Below are positions 1-6,261 of a stretch of DNA of 6,383 nt, in pieces. Origin of the DNA: Burkholderiaceae bacterium (GTDB taxonomy: Bacteria > Pseudomonadota > Gammaproteobacteria > Burkholderiales > Burkholderiaceae). Under the pieces are notes generated by a model. The model saw only the letters and a list, made by a program, of their open reading frames with translations. It was not told the DNA's origin and searched no databases. A program made the position numbers and the translations under genes. The stretch spans positions 1-6,383 of the forward strand of contig JALREG010000084.1 in assembly GCA_023253905.1 (NCBI GenBank), read 5' to 3'. Within the stretch, counting starts at the first letter, position 1; each line of letters starts with the position of its first letter.

Positions 1-872
1 CCGAGGGTGATCCGAACTCGGGCGTGATTATTGGCGACGAATCGGTGATGGTGATCGACACCACGGCCACGCCGGTAATGGCGCGCGACCTGATCGCCCG
101 CATCCGCGAGGTCACCGACAAGCCCATCCGCCATGTTGTGCTGTCGCATTACCATGCAGTCCGCGTGTTGGGGGCGTCCGCCTATTTCGCAGAGGGCGCC
201 ACCGAAATCATTGCCTCGCGCGGCACCTGGGACCTGATCGTCGAGCGGGGCGAGGCCGACATGAAGTCGGAGATCGAGCGGTTTCCCAGACTGTTTCAGG
301 CCGTTGAATCCGTGCCTGGGCTCACCTGGCCCACCCTGGTGTTCGAGCGCGAACTCACGCTCCATCTGGGCAAGCTCGAGGTGAAGCTCATGCACATCGG
401 TGCAGGCCACACCCGGGGCGACACCATCGCCTGGATCCCCTCACAGAAAATCTGCTTCTCGGGCGATCTGGTGGAGTACAACGCCGGGGTCTACACGGGC
501 GATGCCCAGCTCGAAGAGTGGCCCGACACGCTGGAACGGCTGCGTGCGCTCGGGGCCGAGCAACTGGTGCCAGGGCGCGGGCCGGTGCTTCAGGGCGCAG
601 CCGCCTGCAACGCGGGCATCGACTACACGAAAAAATGGGTCGGTGATCTCTACGCCACCGCGCAGGCGGGCGTGGCAGCCGGGAAGTCGCTCAAGCAGGT
701 GTTCGATGACACGAGGAAGGTCATGGACCCGGTATTTGGCAATGTCTTCATCTATGAACACTGCCTGCCGTTTGATGTGTCACGCGCATTTGATGAGGCA
801 AGCGGCATCAAGCACCCTCGCATCTGGACCGCCGAGCGCGACATCGAGATGTGGCGCGCCCTACAGAGCTGA
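1..872 (+). CDS. MBL-fold metallo-hydrolase, 5' end outside window
   Basis: The frame is open from base 3 (first visible residues EGDPNSGVII) to TGA at 870-872, about 289 codons. The GTG at 24 lies inside conserved sequence, so the true start is off the left edge. This is a metallo-beta-lactamase-fold hydrolase. Visible landmarks are the strand GVIIGDESVMVIDT, the metal loop SHYHAVRVLGAS (bases 144-179), GHTRGDT with the third zinc histidine, SGDLVE with the bridging aspartate, and PGRGPVL near the end of the fold. The canonical HxHxDH is HYHAVR here and the usual PGHG is PGRG. The first zinc site (two His plus the GHT His) is therefore intact, while the Asp and two His of the second site are absent. 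I recall a proteobacterial subfamily with the same HYHAVRVLGA loop, so this is probably a family trait rather than decay. No signal peptide is visible because the N-terminus is missing. Substrate unknown. It converges with metY. Confidence 0.88.
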   Translation, partial: EGDPNSGVIIGDESVMVIDTTATPVMARDLIARIREVTDKPIRHVVLSHYHAVRVLGASAYFAEGATEIIASRGTWDLIVERGEADMKSEIERFPRLFQAVESVPGLTWPTLVFERELTLHLGKLEVKLMHIGAGHTRGDTIAWIPSQKICFSGDLVEYNAGVYTGDAQLEEWPDTLERLRALGAEQLVPGRGPVLQGAAACNAGIDYTKKWVGDLYATAQAGVAAGKSLKQVFDDTRKVMDPVFGNVFIYEHCLPFDVSRAFDEASGIKHPRIWTAERDIEMWRALQS

Positions 873-873
873 C

Positions 874-896
874 CGGCCGCGCCTAGCGCGTGGCCG
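874..896. terminator. possible bidirectional hairpin between convergent genes
   Basis: An imperfect inverted repeat spans the convergent stop codons. CGGCCGCGC pairs with GCGCG(TG)GCCG, giving a 9-bp GC stem with a 2-base bulge and a loop of about 3 bases. It lies where both the hydrolase gene and metY end. There is no T-run on either strand, so it does not qualify as a standard intrinsic terminator. Such palindromes are also common by chance in DNA this GC-rich. Confidence 0.2.
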
Positions 897-2166
897 CAGC
901 CAGGGCCTGGTCAATATCCCACAGGATGTCGTCCAGGCTCTCGAGTCCCACTGAGATTCGCACCAGCTCGGGCGTGACACCGGCCGCCAGCAGCTGCTCG
1001 GCCTCCAGCTGCCGGTGCGTGGTGCTGGCCGGATGGCTCACCAGTGTGCGGGTATCGCCGATATTGACCAGATGGCTCATGAGCTGTGCGCTCTCGATGA
1101 AACGCACACCCGCTTCGGCACCGCCCCGGATGCCAAACGCAAGCAGCCCTGAGGCGCCCCGCATCTGGCGCTTTGCGAGGGCATGCTGCGGATGGCTGGG
1201 CAGACCGGGATAGTTCACGAAGGTCACCCGCGGGTCATCCTCCAGGAATTTTGCGACGGCAAGCGCATTGTCGCAGTGCCGCGCCATGCGCAGTGGCAGC
1301 GTCTCAATGCCCTGCAGGATCTGCCAGGCGCTCGCGGGGGCGAGCGCTGCGCCGTACACACGCAGGGTTTCCATGCGCGCTCGCATGGTGAAGCCGAAGT
1401 CGCCAAAGGTTTCATACCAGCGTACGCCGTGATAGCCCGCCGAGGGCTCGGTCATGCCAGGAAAGCGGCCGTTATCCCAGGGGAATTTTCCGGATTCGAC
1501 CACCACGCCGGCGAGCGTGGTGCCGTGACCACCCAGGTATTTGGTCGCGCTGTGCACCACGATATCGGCGCCATGGGCGATTGGGTTGCAGAGCGCGGGA
1601 CTGGGCACGGTGTTGTCGACCACCAGCGGAATGCCGTGGGCGTGGGCAATGTCGGCAAGCGCCGCGAGGTCTGCGATAGCGAGGCTGGGGTTACCCAGGC
1701 TTTCGACAAAGAGCGCGCGCGTCTCGGGCCGGATGGCTGCGGCAAAGCTTTCCGACCGCGTGACGTCCGCAAAAGAAGTCGTGATTCCGAATTTCCTGAG
1801 GTTGACCGACAGCATGGTGACGCTGCCGCCATACAGCGCGCCCGCTGCGACCACATGATCGCCCGATTGCAGGATGGTCATGAGCGCCATCGCTTCAGCC
1901 GCCATGCCGCTTGCGCTCGCAATGGCTGCGCGGCCGCCCTCGAGCGCCGCCACCCGCTCCTCGAGCACGGCAACCGTTGGATTGGAGAGCCGCGAGTAGA
2001 CGTTTCCAAAGGTCTGCAGATTGAAGAGGCTTGCCGCGTGATCGGCCGAATCGAATACAAACGAGGTGCTCTGGTGAATGGGAACGGCGCGCGCGCCGGT
2101 CACGGCATCCGGGATCTGCCCGGCATGCACGCAAAGGGTTTCGAGCCCGAACTGCCGATCTGCCAT
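883..2166 (-). CDS. metY: O-acetylhomoserine sulfhydrylase (aminocarboxypropyltransferase) MetY
   Basis: A cytoplasmic PLP enzyme of the Cys/Met-metabolism family. It converts O-acetyl-L-homoserine and sulfide to homocysteine and acetate (direct sulfhydrylation) in methionine synthesis. At 427 residues it is full length. It opens with the typical FGLETLCVHAG. It shows the cofactor phosphate contact YSRLSNP (57-63), the ASGMAA loop (85-90), the PLP-ring aspartate D184 in VVDNT, and the Schiff-base lysine K209 in HSATKYLGGHG. The insert after the lysine, GKFPWDNGRFPGMTEPSAGY (226-245), is typical of MetY and separates it from shorter MetB, MetC and MetZ enzymes. The C-terminus retains SHPASTTH and RISVGLE. 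The ATG at 2166 is supported by GAGGA seven bases upstream. It lies 24 bases downstream of the CoA-binding protein gene on the same strand, so the two are probably co-transcribed. No SAM riboswitch is visible in that short gap. Some members also show cysteine synthase activity. Confidence 0.95.
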   Translation of the reverse strand: MADRQFGLETLCVHAGQIPDAVTGARAVPIHQSTSFVFDSADHAASLFNLQTFGNVYSRLSNPTVAVLEERVAALEGGRAAIASASGMAAEAMALMTILQSGDHVVAAGALYGGSVTMLSVNLRKFGITTSFADVTRSESFAAAIRPETRALFVESLGNPSLAIADLAALADIAHAHGIPLVVDNTVPSPALCNPIAHGADIVVHSATKYLGGHGTTLAGVVVESGKFPWDNGRFPGMTEPSAGYHGVRWYETFGDFGFTMRARMETLRVYGAALAPASAWQILQGIETLPLRMARHCDNALAVAKFLEDDPRVTFVNYPGLPSHPQHALAKRQMRGASGLLAFGIRGGAEAGVRFIESAQLMSHLVNIGDTRTLVSHPASTTHRQLEAEQLLAAGVTPELVRISVGLESLDDILWDIDQALAAATR

Positions 2167-2173
2167 GGGAATG

Positions 2174-2178
2174 TCCTC
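2174..2178 (-). promoter_or_regulatory. ribosome binding site of metY
   Basis: On the minus strand GAGGA sits seven bases before the ATG at 2166. It lies in the 24-base gap after the CoA-binding protein stop codon and fixes the metY start. Confidence 0.7.
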
Positions 2179-2190
2179 GTGGCGAGCCGG

Positions 2191-2670
2191 TCAGCGAACA
2201 GCGAGCCGGGGGCGTCGGGCGCTGATCACGCCCGTGTTGACACCCACCCAGTTGAGGCCGCCAAAAATGCGCGCGTGTTCAATTTTCACGCAGCGATCAA
2301 ACACCGAGGCGAGTCCCGCCTCGCGCGCGAGGCGATCAGCCACCGGGTTGGCCACACCGAGTTGCTGCCAGAGCACCTTCGCCCCGATCTTCACCGCCTG
2401 CTCCGCGATGGGCGGCAGATCCTCGGCGCGCCGGAACACATCGACGATGTCCACGGGCGCATCGATCGCCTCGAGCGACGGGTAGCAGCGCTCGCCCAGG
2501 ATCTCGGGATACTTGGGGTTAACGGGAATGATGCGATAGCCATGCTCTTGCATGTACTTGGCGGCAAAAAAGCTCGGCCGAAACCAGTCGGCCGACAGCC
2601 CAACCACCGCGATGGTGGTTGAACGGGCGAGGATCTGGCGGAGCGTCTCGATATCGTTACCGTCGGTCAT
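2191..2670 (-). CDS. CoA-binding domain protein (YccU-like)
   Basis: A stand-alone Rossmann-type CoA-binding protein, 159 residues from the chosen ATG and close to the usual family size of about 140-150. The fold matches the nucleotide-binding domain of succinyl-CoA synthetase alpha subunits. It shows the first strand and glycine turn TIAVVGLS (19-26), then PVNPKYPEILGE (49-60), the IDAPVDIVDVFRR segment (69-81), WQQLG (101-105) and the C-terminal FDRCVKIEHAR (124-134). The family is thought to bind CoA or an acyl-CoA, but no reaction is established and no catalytic residue can be assigned. The frame stays open upstream to 2847. That extension would overlap phaM and lacks family sequence, so I start at 2670, ten residues before the conserved helix. 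No good Shine-Dalgarno precedes it, so initiation may be non-canonical. It is the upstream gene of a probable two-gene unit with metY and is divergent from phaM. Confidence 0.88.
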   Translation of the reverse strand: MTDGNDIETLRQILARSTTIAVVGLSADWFRPSFFAAKYMQEHGYRIIPVNPKYPEILGERCYPSLEAIDAPVDIVDVFRRAEDLPPIAEQAVKIGAKVLWQQLGVANPVADRLAREAGLASVFDRCVKIEHARIFGGLNWVGVNTGVISARRPRLAVR

Positions 2671-2740
2671 CACGATGGGGCCGGGTGTCGGATCGGCCGC
2701 GTCAAGGTCCGGCCGGTCTGTCAAATGTAGCAGCACTGAC

Positions 2741-2768
2741 TTGCGGTACGGGCCCGGGTAGCGATAAT
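2741..2768 (+). promoter_or_regulatory. candidate sigma70 promoter of phaM
   Basis: GATAAT at 2763-2768 matches the -10 consensus in five of six positions. TTGCGG at 2741-2746 is a weak -35 (three of six), with a 16-base spacer. The implied transcript start near 2775 leaves a leader of about 45 bases before the phaM ATG. The box lies in the 150-base divergent region also expected to hold the promoter of the minus-strand CoA-binding/metY unit. Confidence 0.45.
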
Positions 2769-2778
2769 CGGAGGTTCC

Positions 2779-2793
2779 GGCGCGGCTCGCGCC
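2779..2793 (+). other. short hairpin in the phaM leader
   Basis: GGCGCG and CGCGCC form a perfect 6-bp stem around a three-base loop. It lies between the candidate -10 box and the ribosome binding site of phaM. It is followed by CTCTGCC rather than a T-run, so it is not an obvious terminator. Chance formation is plausible at this GC content. Confidence 0.3.
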
Positions 2794-2809
2794 CTCTGCC
2801 GCTGAACCT

Positions 2810-2814
2810 GGGAG
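2810..2814 (+). promoter_or_regulatory. ribosome binding site of phaM
   Basis: GGGAG lies six bases before the ATG at 2821 and supports that start. Confidence 0.65.
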
Positions 2815-2820
2815 CACCCG

Positions 2821-3561
2821 ATGGCCAGCGATCCCCCTTTCCCGCATGTCGACCCGATGGGCGGGCTATTCGATTTCAAGGCGATGTTCGACGCCATGGA
2901 AGTGGCGCGCCGAAACTGGTCGGGGATGTCGATTCCCTCGTCAATGACCCCGACCATCGACCCGGCTGAGCTCGACAAGCGAATTGCCGACCTGAAAACC
3001 GTCGAGCAATGGCTCGTCCTCAACCTGAATCTGCTCCGCGGCTCGATTCAGGCGCTTGAACTGCAGCGCGCAACGCTCGCCTCGCTGCAGAGCTTCGGCG
3101 AGGCGGCGCGCGCCGCAGCCGAGGCTGCCGCGCAGGCTGGCAGCAGCGCGCGCGAAGCCGATCGTGGGGTTGCTGCCTCAGCACCTCCGGGGGGCGCCAG
3201 TGAGGCGCGGCAAACCGCCTCGCAAGGCACGCGCGACCATGCGCAGACGCCCGCCTCGAAGGGGGCTCGCACGCACACCGATGCACCGCCTGCGGGCGCA
3301 CCGACCCCGGCGTGGGCAGCGGGTATCGATCCCGCCGCTTGGTGGCAGACGCTTCAGTCACAGTTCCAGCAGGTTGCCGAGTCGGCCTTTGCCGGTAGCT
3401 CCCCCGCCTCAACCGATTCGGCAACCGCCCCGCAGGATCGCCATACCAAAGTGCGCAGCCCGTCCGCAACGCCTCGCACAACCCGTCAGAAGCCGCAGCG
3501 CGCGGCGAAGTCTGTGCCCGGTACAGCCGCTGCCTCGCGCCGTGCGCGCCCGGCCCGCTAG
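2821..3561 (+). CDS. phaM: PhaM-family PHB granule-associated regulatory protein
   Basis: 246 residues. In Ralstonia eutropha, PhaM binds and activates the PHB synthase PhaC1, sits on PHB granules and tethers them to nucleoid DNA through a basic tail. The family core is clear at about 44-93: PTIDPAELDKRI, then DLKTVEQWLVLNLNLLRGS and IQALELQRATLASLQSFGEA. It is an amphipathic, probably coiled-coil helix. It continues into an alanine-rich stretch and a low-complexity linker (about 95-165) that contains a short imperfect repeat. A second conserved patch, IDPAAWWQTLQSQF (169-182), matches the Trp-containing helix of PhaM. Residues 207-246 have twelve Lys/Arg and no acidic residue, consistent with DNA binding. 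Here it is arginine-rich, without the Lys-Ala-Pro repeats I recall from the studied protein. No signal peptide or membrane segment, so cytoplasmic. A FIST gene follows after 21 bases. The family call rests on the core; function in this organism is inferred. Confidence 0.87.
   Translation: MASDPPFPHVDPMGGLFDFKAMFDAMEVARRNWSGMSIPSSMTPTIDPAELDKRIADLKTVEQWLVLNLNLLRGSIQALELQRATLASLQSFGEAARAAAEAAAQAGSSAREADRGVAASAPPGGASEARQTASQGTRDHAQTPASKGARTHTDAPPAGAPTPAWAAGIDPAAWWQTLQSQFQQVAESAFAGSSPASTDSATAPQDRHTKVRSPSATPRTTRQKPQRAAKSVPGTAAASRRARPAR
3217..3276 (+). repeat. imperfect 12-residue repeat in the PhaM linker
   Basis: PhaM residues 133-140 (ASQGTRDH) and 145-152 (ASKGARTH) share the pattern A-S-x-G-x-R-x-H, 36 bases apart and each preceded by Gln-Thr. 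The DNA copies also match in part, both starting GCCTCG. This looks like a small, diverged in-frame duplication in a low-complexity linker. Confidence 0.4.
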
Positions 3562-3582
3562 CGCGCGACGCGTGAGCCGCCG

Positions 3583-4758
3583 GTGACCCGATTCGTCTGC
3601 GGCCATGCAAGCCATCCCGACTGGCGGATGGCGACCGAGCTTGCGCTCAGCCAACTCGGCCGGGAGCACGACTCGAGGCCGAGCCCGCTCCTGGGGCTGG
3701 TCTATGCAAGTACGCCCTTCGCGAGCCACTTCTCAGACATCCAGGAACTGCTCGAGCGCCGGCTGCCGCAGGTTCAGTGGAGCGGGGCCTGCGTGCCGGG
3801 CCTCTGCGCGGAGACCGCTGAGTATGTCGATGAACCGGCAATCGCGATACTGATCGGCCAGCTACCCGCTGGCAGCGTGCAGGCATTTGGCGCCGCGTGG
3901 CAGGACGCGCGCGGCGAAGCCGAGAGGCTGGCCACCCCAGGGTCGAGCCTGCTGCTGCACGCAGACCCCTACGCGGAGGATATGAGCAAGCGCCTGCGCA
4001 GCCTGAGTGATTCTGCCGCCCCCGGTCTGGTTTTCGGCGGTGTTGTGGAGCCCTTCGGCACCGCCCCCCGCAGCAGCGAGCCGGCTGCGGGCCCGCGCGC
4101 GCTCTCAGGCGTATGGTTCGGGCCCGAGGTAACCCTGCTGTCGCGCGTCACGCACGGTTGTTCACCCATCGGCCGCGAGCGCACCGTCTCCGACTGTCGC
4201 GGACAAGCCATCCTCACGCTCGACCACCGGCCTGCGCTTGACGTGATGTTCGAAGACCTCGGCATCAACCCCGCCGAGCGCAACTCGCGTGATCCGCAGC
4301 ACCTGTTGCGACTCCTGCGAGACGCGCCGTCCGCGCGCGGACTGCAGGTGGGGCTGGCGGCGAGCGACCGCCCGCGCGCCATCGGTTTTGGTGCGCACCG
4401 GATCAGCGATCTCCTCGGCATTGATCCGGTGAGCCGGGCGATCGCGGTCAGCGGCGGCGCTCTGGTGGGCGATCGCGCAGTGTTCTGCCGGCGCGACGCC
4501 GCAGCCGCGCGTGCCGATCTGATCCGGATCTGCACCGAGCTTCGCGAGGACCTGGAAGCAAGCGGGCAAACCGCTCGAGGGGCGCACTATGTGAGCTGCG
4601 TGGCACGCGGCCAGCATCTGTTCGGCGCAAACGGCGCCGAGCTGGCACTGATTCGGCACAACCTGGGTGAACTCCCGCTTGCAGGATTCTTCGCCCACGG
4701 CGAAATTGCCGACGGCAGGTTGCACGGCTACACGGGCGTGCTCACGCTTTTCGTGTAG
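3583..4758 (+). CDS. FIST N/C-domain sensory protein
   Basis: A 391-residue soluble protein with the FIST_N and FIST_C domains, usually found in signal-transduction proteins and proposed to bind small ligands such as amino acids. FIST_N begins almost at the N-terminus (FVCGHASHPDWRMATELAL). It includes the LGLVYAST strand (38-44), WSGACVPGLCAETAEYVDEP (66-85) and AIAILIGQLPAG (86-97). FIST_C covers the second half and ends with the hallmark HYVSCVARGQHLFG (335-348), ELALIRHNLGELPLAGFFAH (353-372) and GEIADGRLHGYTGVLTLF. No kinase, GGDEF or methyl-accepting domain is attached, so it would have to act through a partner. The start is GTG at 3583, 21 bases after phaM, with only a weak purine-rich site upstream; the spacing suggests co-transcription and possibly translational coupling. 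From memory, a FIST gene next to phaM recurs in Burkholderiales, hinting at a link to carbon-storage control. The ligand is unknown. Confidence 0.88.
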   Translation: MTRFVCGHASHPDWRMATELALSQLGREHDSRPSPLLGLVYASTPFASHFSDIQELLERRLPQVQWSGACVPGLCAETAEYVDEPAIAILIGQLPAGSVQAFGAAWQDARGEAERLATPGSSLLLHADPYAEDMSKRLRSLSDSAAPGLVFGGVVEPFGTAPRSSEPAAGPRALSGVWFGPEVTLLSRVTHGCSPIGRERTVSDCRGQAILTLDHRPALDVMFEDLGINPAERNSRDPQHLLRLLRDAPSARGLQVGLAASDRPRAIGFGAHRISDLLGIDPVSRAIAVSGGALVGDRAVFCRRDAAAARADLIRICTELREDLEASGQTARGAHYVSCVARGQHLFGANGAELALIRHNLGELPLAGFFAHGEIADGRLHGYTGVLTLFV

Positions 4759-4772
4759 GCGCCCGCCCTACG
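4754..4772. terminator. weak hairpin between convergent FIST and GST genes
   Basis: GTAGG (4755-4759) and CCTAC (4767-4771) form a 5-bp stem that includes the FIST stop codon; one more G-C pair is possible with a bulge. The 32-base gap also holds the palindrome GTGGCCAC (4776-4783). There is no T-run, so support for termination is weak and rests mainly on the convergent position. Confidence 0.2.
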
Positions 4773-4790
4773 ACTGTGGCCACCCGCCGA

Positions 4791-5450
4791 TCAGGCCTTC
4801 TTGAAAACATTGAGTTGCAGACGCTCGCGCTCAATGGCCGCTGCCACCGCGGGCGCCTTCGCCACGCGCTGCATGTAAGCGTAGTAGGCGGGTAGCGATT
4901 CGGGATCGATGCCGCCCAGCCCACCCCAGCGAAGAAGCGTGATCGCGTACGCATCAAGCACCGACAGCCGGTCGCCCAGCCAGTAGGGGCCGGTTTGCGC
5001 GGCCACCATGGTCTCGATGCGCTTCAGAATATCGTGATAGCGGTCACGCCCCACCCGCTTGACCTCCGCCTGATAAGCCTCGCCATCGGCGAACTTGTTG
5101 GGCATGAAGACATGGGTGAAGGCAGGGTGGGCGGTGTTGTTGAACCATGCGAGTGTGGCAAGCGCCTGCGCGCGGGCCCAGGACTCGGCAGGCAACAGGC
5201 CGAGCGCCGGGTGCTCGCGATCGAGAAAATCGCAGATGGCAACAATCTGGGTGAGTACCTTGCCATCGATCACCAGCACTGGCACCTGCCCTTCGGGATT
5301 GAGCGCGAGATATTCAGGGGCACGATGCTCGGCGCGGTGCAGCTTGATCAGCCGGGGCTCGAACGCTTGGCCGGTGGCCTCGCGAATCATTTCCAACGCC
5401 ACATGGGGTACGAATGAGCAGGCGCCTGGCGCGTAATAGAGTTCAACCAT
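4791..5450 (-). CDS. glutathione S-transferase family protein
   Basis: 219 residues, a normal length for a cytosolic bacterial GST. The thioredoxin-fold half starts YYAPGACSFVPHVAL, with C11 at the position of the beta-class cysteine in PGACS. It carries NPEGQVPVL (51-59), whose P57 is the cis-proline that contacts glutathione. The all-helical half contains WFNNTAHPAF (102-111) and the folding N-cap box SVLDAYAI (163-170; S163, D166). The gamma-glutamyl contact, usually Glu/Gln-Ser, reads TQIVAI (67-72), so the serine is replaced by isoleucine. Likely roles are glutathione conjugation, peroxide reduction or glutathionyl transfer; the substrate cannot be read from sequence. The ATG at 5450 has GGAG seven bases upstream. 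The gene follows lipA on the same strand after 52 bases and may be co-transcribed with it. It converges with the FIST gene. I see no functional tie to lipoate synthesis. Confidence 0.9.
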   Translation of the reverse strand: MVELYYAPGACSFVPHVALEMIREATGQAFEPRLIKLHRAEHRAPEYLALNPEGQVPVLVIDGKVLTQIVAICDFLDREHPALGLLPAESWARAQALATLAWFNNTAHPAFTHVFMPNKFADGEAYQAEVKRVGRDRYHDILKRIETMVAAQTGPYWLGDRLSVLDAYAITLLRWGGLGGIDPESLPAYYAYMQRVAKAPAVAAAIERERLQLNVFKKA

Positions 5451-5457
5451 TGAGAGT

Positions 5458-5461
5458 CTCC
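5458..5461 (-). promoter_or_regulatory. ribosome binding site of the GST gene
   Basis: On the minus strand GGAG lies seven bases before the ATG at 5450, within the 52-base gap after the lipA stop codon. Confidence 0.6.
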
Positions 5462-5502
5462 GGTGATGTCGGTGATTTAGCCGGCGGGATTAACCATCGC
5501 GG

Positions 5503-6258
5503 TCAGTTGCCATGCACCCCTGCCGCCTCGGCCTGTCGATCGGCGTGGTAGGACGAGCGCACCAGCGGGCCGACCGCCGCGTGGATAAAGCCCATTTCCT
5601 GCGCGCGCTCGGCAAGCATGGCAAACCCATCCGGGTGTACGTAACGGCGCACCGGCAGATGGGCGTTGGAGGGTGCGAGGTACTGACCGATGGTGATCAT
5701 GTCGACCTGATGCGTACGCAGATCGCGCATCACCTCGATGATTTCATCGTCGGTTTCACCCAGACCCAGCATCAGGCCCGACTTGGTCGGGACACCCGGC
5801 ACCCGCGTGCGAAATTCGGACAATAACCGCAGCGAGTGCTGATAATCGGAACCGGGACGGGCTTCGCGGTAGAGGCGCGGCACGGTCTCGAGATTGTGGT
5901 TCATCACATCGGGCGGCGCCGCTTCCAGGATTTCCAGCGCCCGGTCGAGCCGCCCGCGAAAGTCTGGCACCAGGACCTCGATCCGGGTGCGGGGCGAAGC
6001 CTCGCGCACGCGCCGGATGCATTCAACAAAATGGGCTGCGCCACCGTCTCGAAGATCGTCGCGATCGACGCTGGTGATGACCACGTAATCGAGCGCCAGC
6101 GCCGCGATGGTGCGCGCAAGATTGGCAGGCTCATCAGCATCAAGGGGGTCGGGCCGGCCGTGACCGACATCGCAGAACGGGCAGCGCCGCGTGCACTTGT
6201 CGCCCATGATCATGAAGGTGGCCGTGCCCTTGCCAAAACATTCGCCAATGTTGGGGCA
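5503..6258 (-). CDS. lipA: lipoyl synthase LipA, N-terminus lost at a sequence junction
   Basis: A radical-SAM enzyme that inserts two sulfurs into octanoyl groups on lipoyl domains, completing lipoate on 2-oxoacid dehydrogenases and the glycine cleavage system. The visible frame contains [15 protein letters not shown] (ending at 6214), then [19 protein letters not shown] with the CxxxCxxC radical-SAM cluster. The C-terminal [13 protein letters not shown] supplies the serine ligand of the auxiliary cluster. From CPN to the TGA at 5503 there are about 251 residues, as expected for the C-terminal part of a ~320-residue LipA. Family sequence stops at the CPN cysteine (6256-6258). The next codons do not give the usual CEEAS, and an in-frame TGA lies at 6271-6273. 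About 70 N-terminal residues, including the first auxiliary-cluster cysteine, are missing. The ATG at 6213 opens a 236-residue frame, but it is internal to the family and lacks all three auxiliary-cluster cysteines. As shown, the gene could not make a working LipA. The likely cause is a chimeric contig end. Confidence 0.9.
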   Translation of the reverse strand, partial: CPNIGECFGKGTATFMIMGDKCTRRCPFCDVGHGRPDPLDADEPANLARTIAALALDYVVITSVDRDDLRDGGAAHFVECIRRVREASPRTRIEVLVPDFRGRLDRALEILEAAPPDVMNHNLETVPRLYREARPGSDYQHSLRLLSEFRTRVPGVPTKSGLMLGLGETDDEIIEVMRDLRTHQVDMITIGQYLAPSNAHLPVRRYVHPDGFAMLAERAQEMGFIHAAVGPLVRSSYHADRQAEAAGVHGN

Positions 6259-6261
6259 GCG

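Noticed and set aside
24..26. GTG as the start of the hydrolase
   Set aside because: The frame is open to the left edge and the residues before it (EGDPNSG) look like conserved family sequence, so the gene is truncated by the window.
400..954. Plus-strand frame overlapping the hydrolase in another phase
   Set aside because: Its Arg/Ser/Pro-rich translation is a typical GC-rich shadow, while the overlapping hydrolase frame carries conserved motifs throughout.
2167..2190. SAM or other methionine-related riboswitch upstream of metY
   Set aside because: The gap is only 24 bases, too short for any known riboswitch class; the leader upstream of 2670 also shows no recognisable aptamer.
1183..2622. 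Long plus-strand open frame of 479 codons antisense to metY and the CoA-binding gene
   Set aside because: It lies opposite two strongly recognisable genes and its translation has no family signature. Long antisense frames are expected in DNA with GC-rich third codon positions.
2671..2847. Upstream extension of the CoA-binding protein by 59 residues
   Set aside because: The extension matches nothing in the family, overlaps the phaM start and crosses the divergent promoter region.
3020..3610. Minus-strand frame antisense to phaM
   Set aside because: Low-complexity Arg/Ala translation opposite a gene with a clear PhaM core and ribosome binding site.
3969..4725. Two overlapping minus-strand frames antisense to the FIST gene
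   Set aside because: FIST_C motifs on the plus strand explain the region; the antisense translations have no recognisable domain.
6211..6213. ATG at 6213 as a genuine lipA start giving a complete 236-residue protein
   Set aside because: Conserved LipA sequence with two auxiliary-cluster cysteines continues in frame upstream to 6258, so this methionine is internal.
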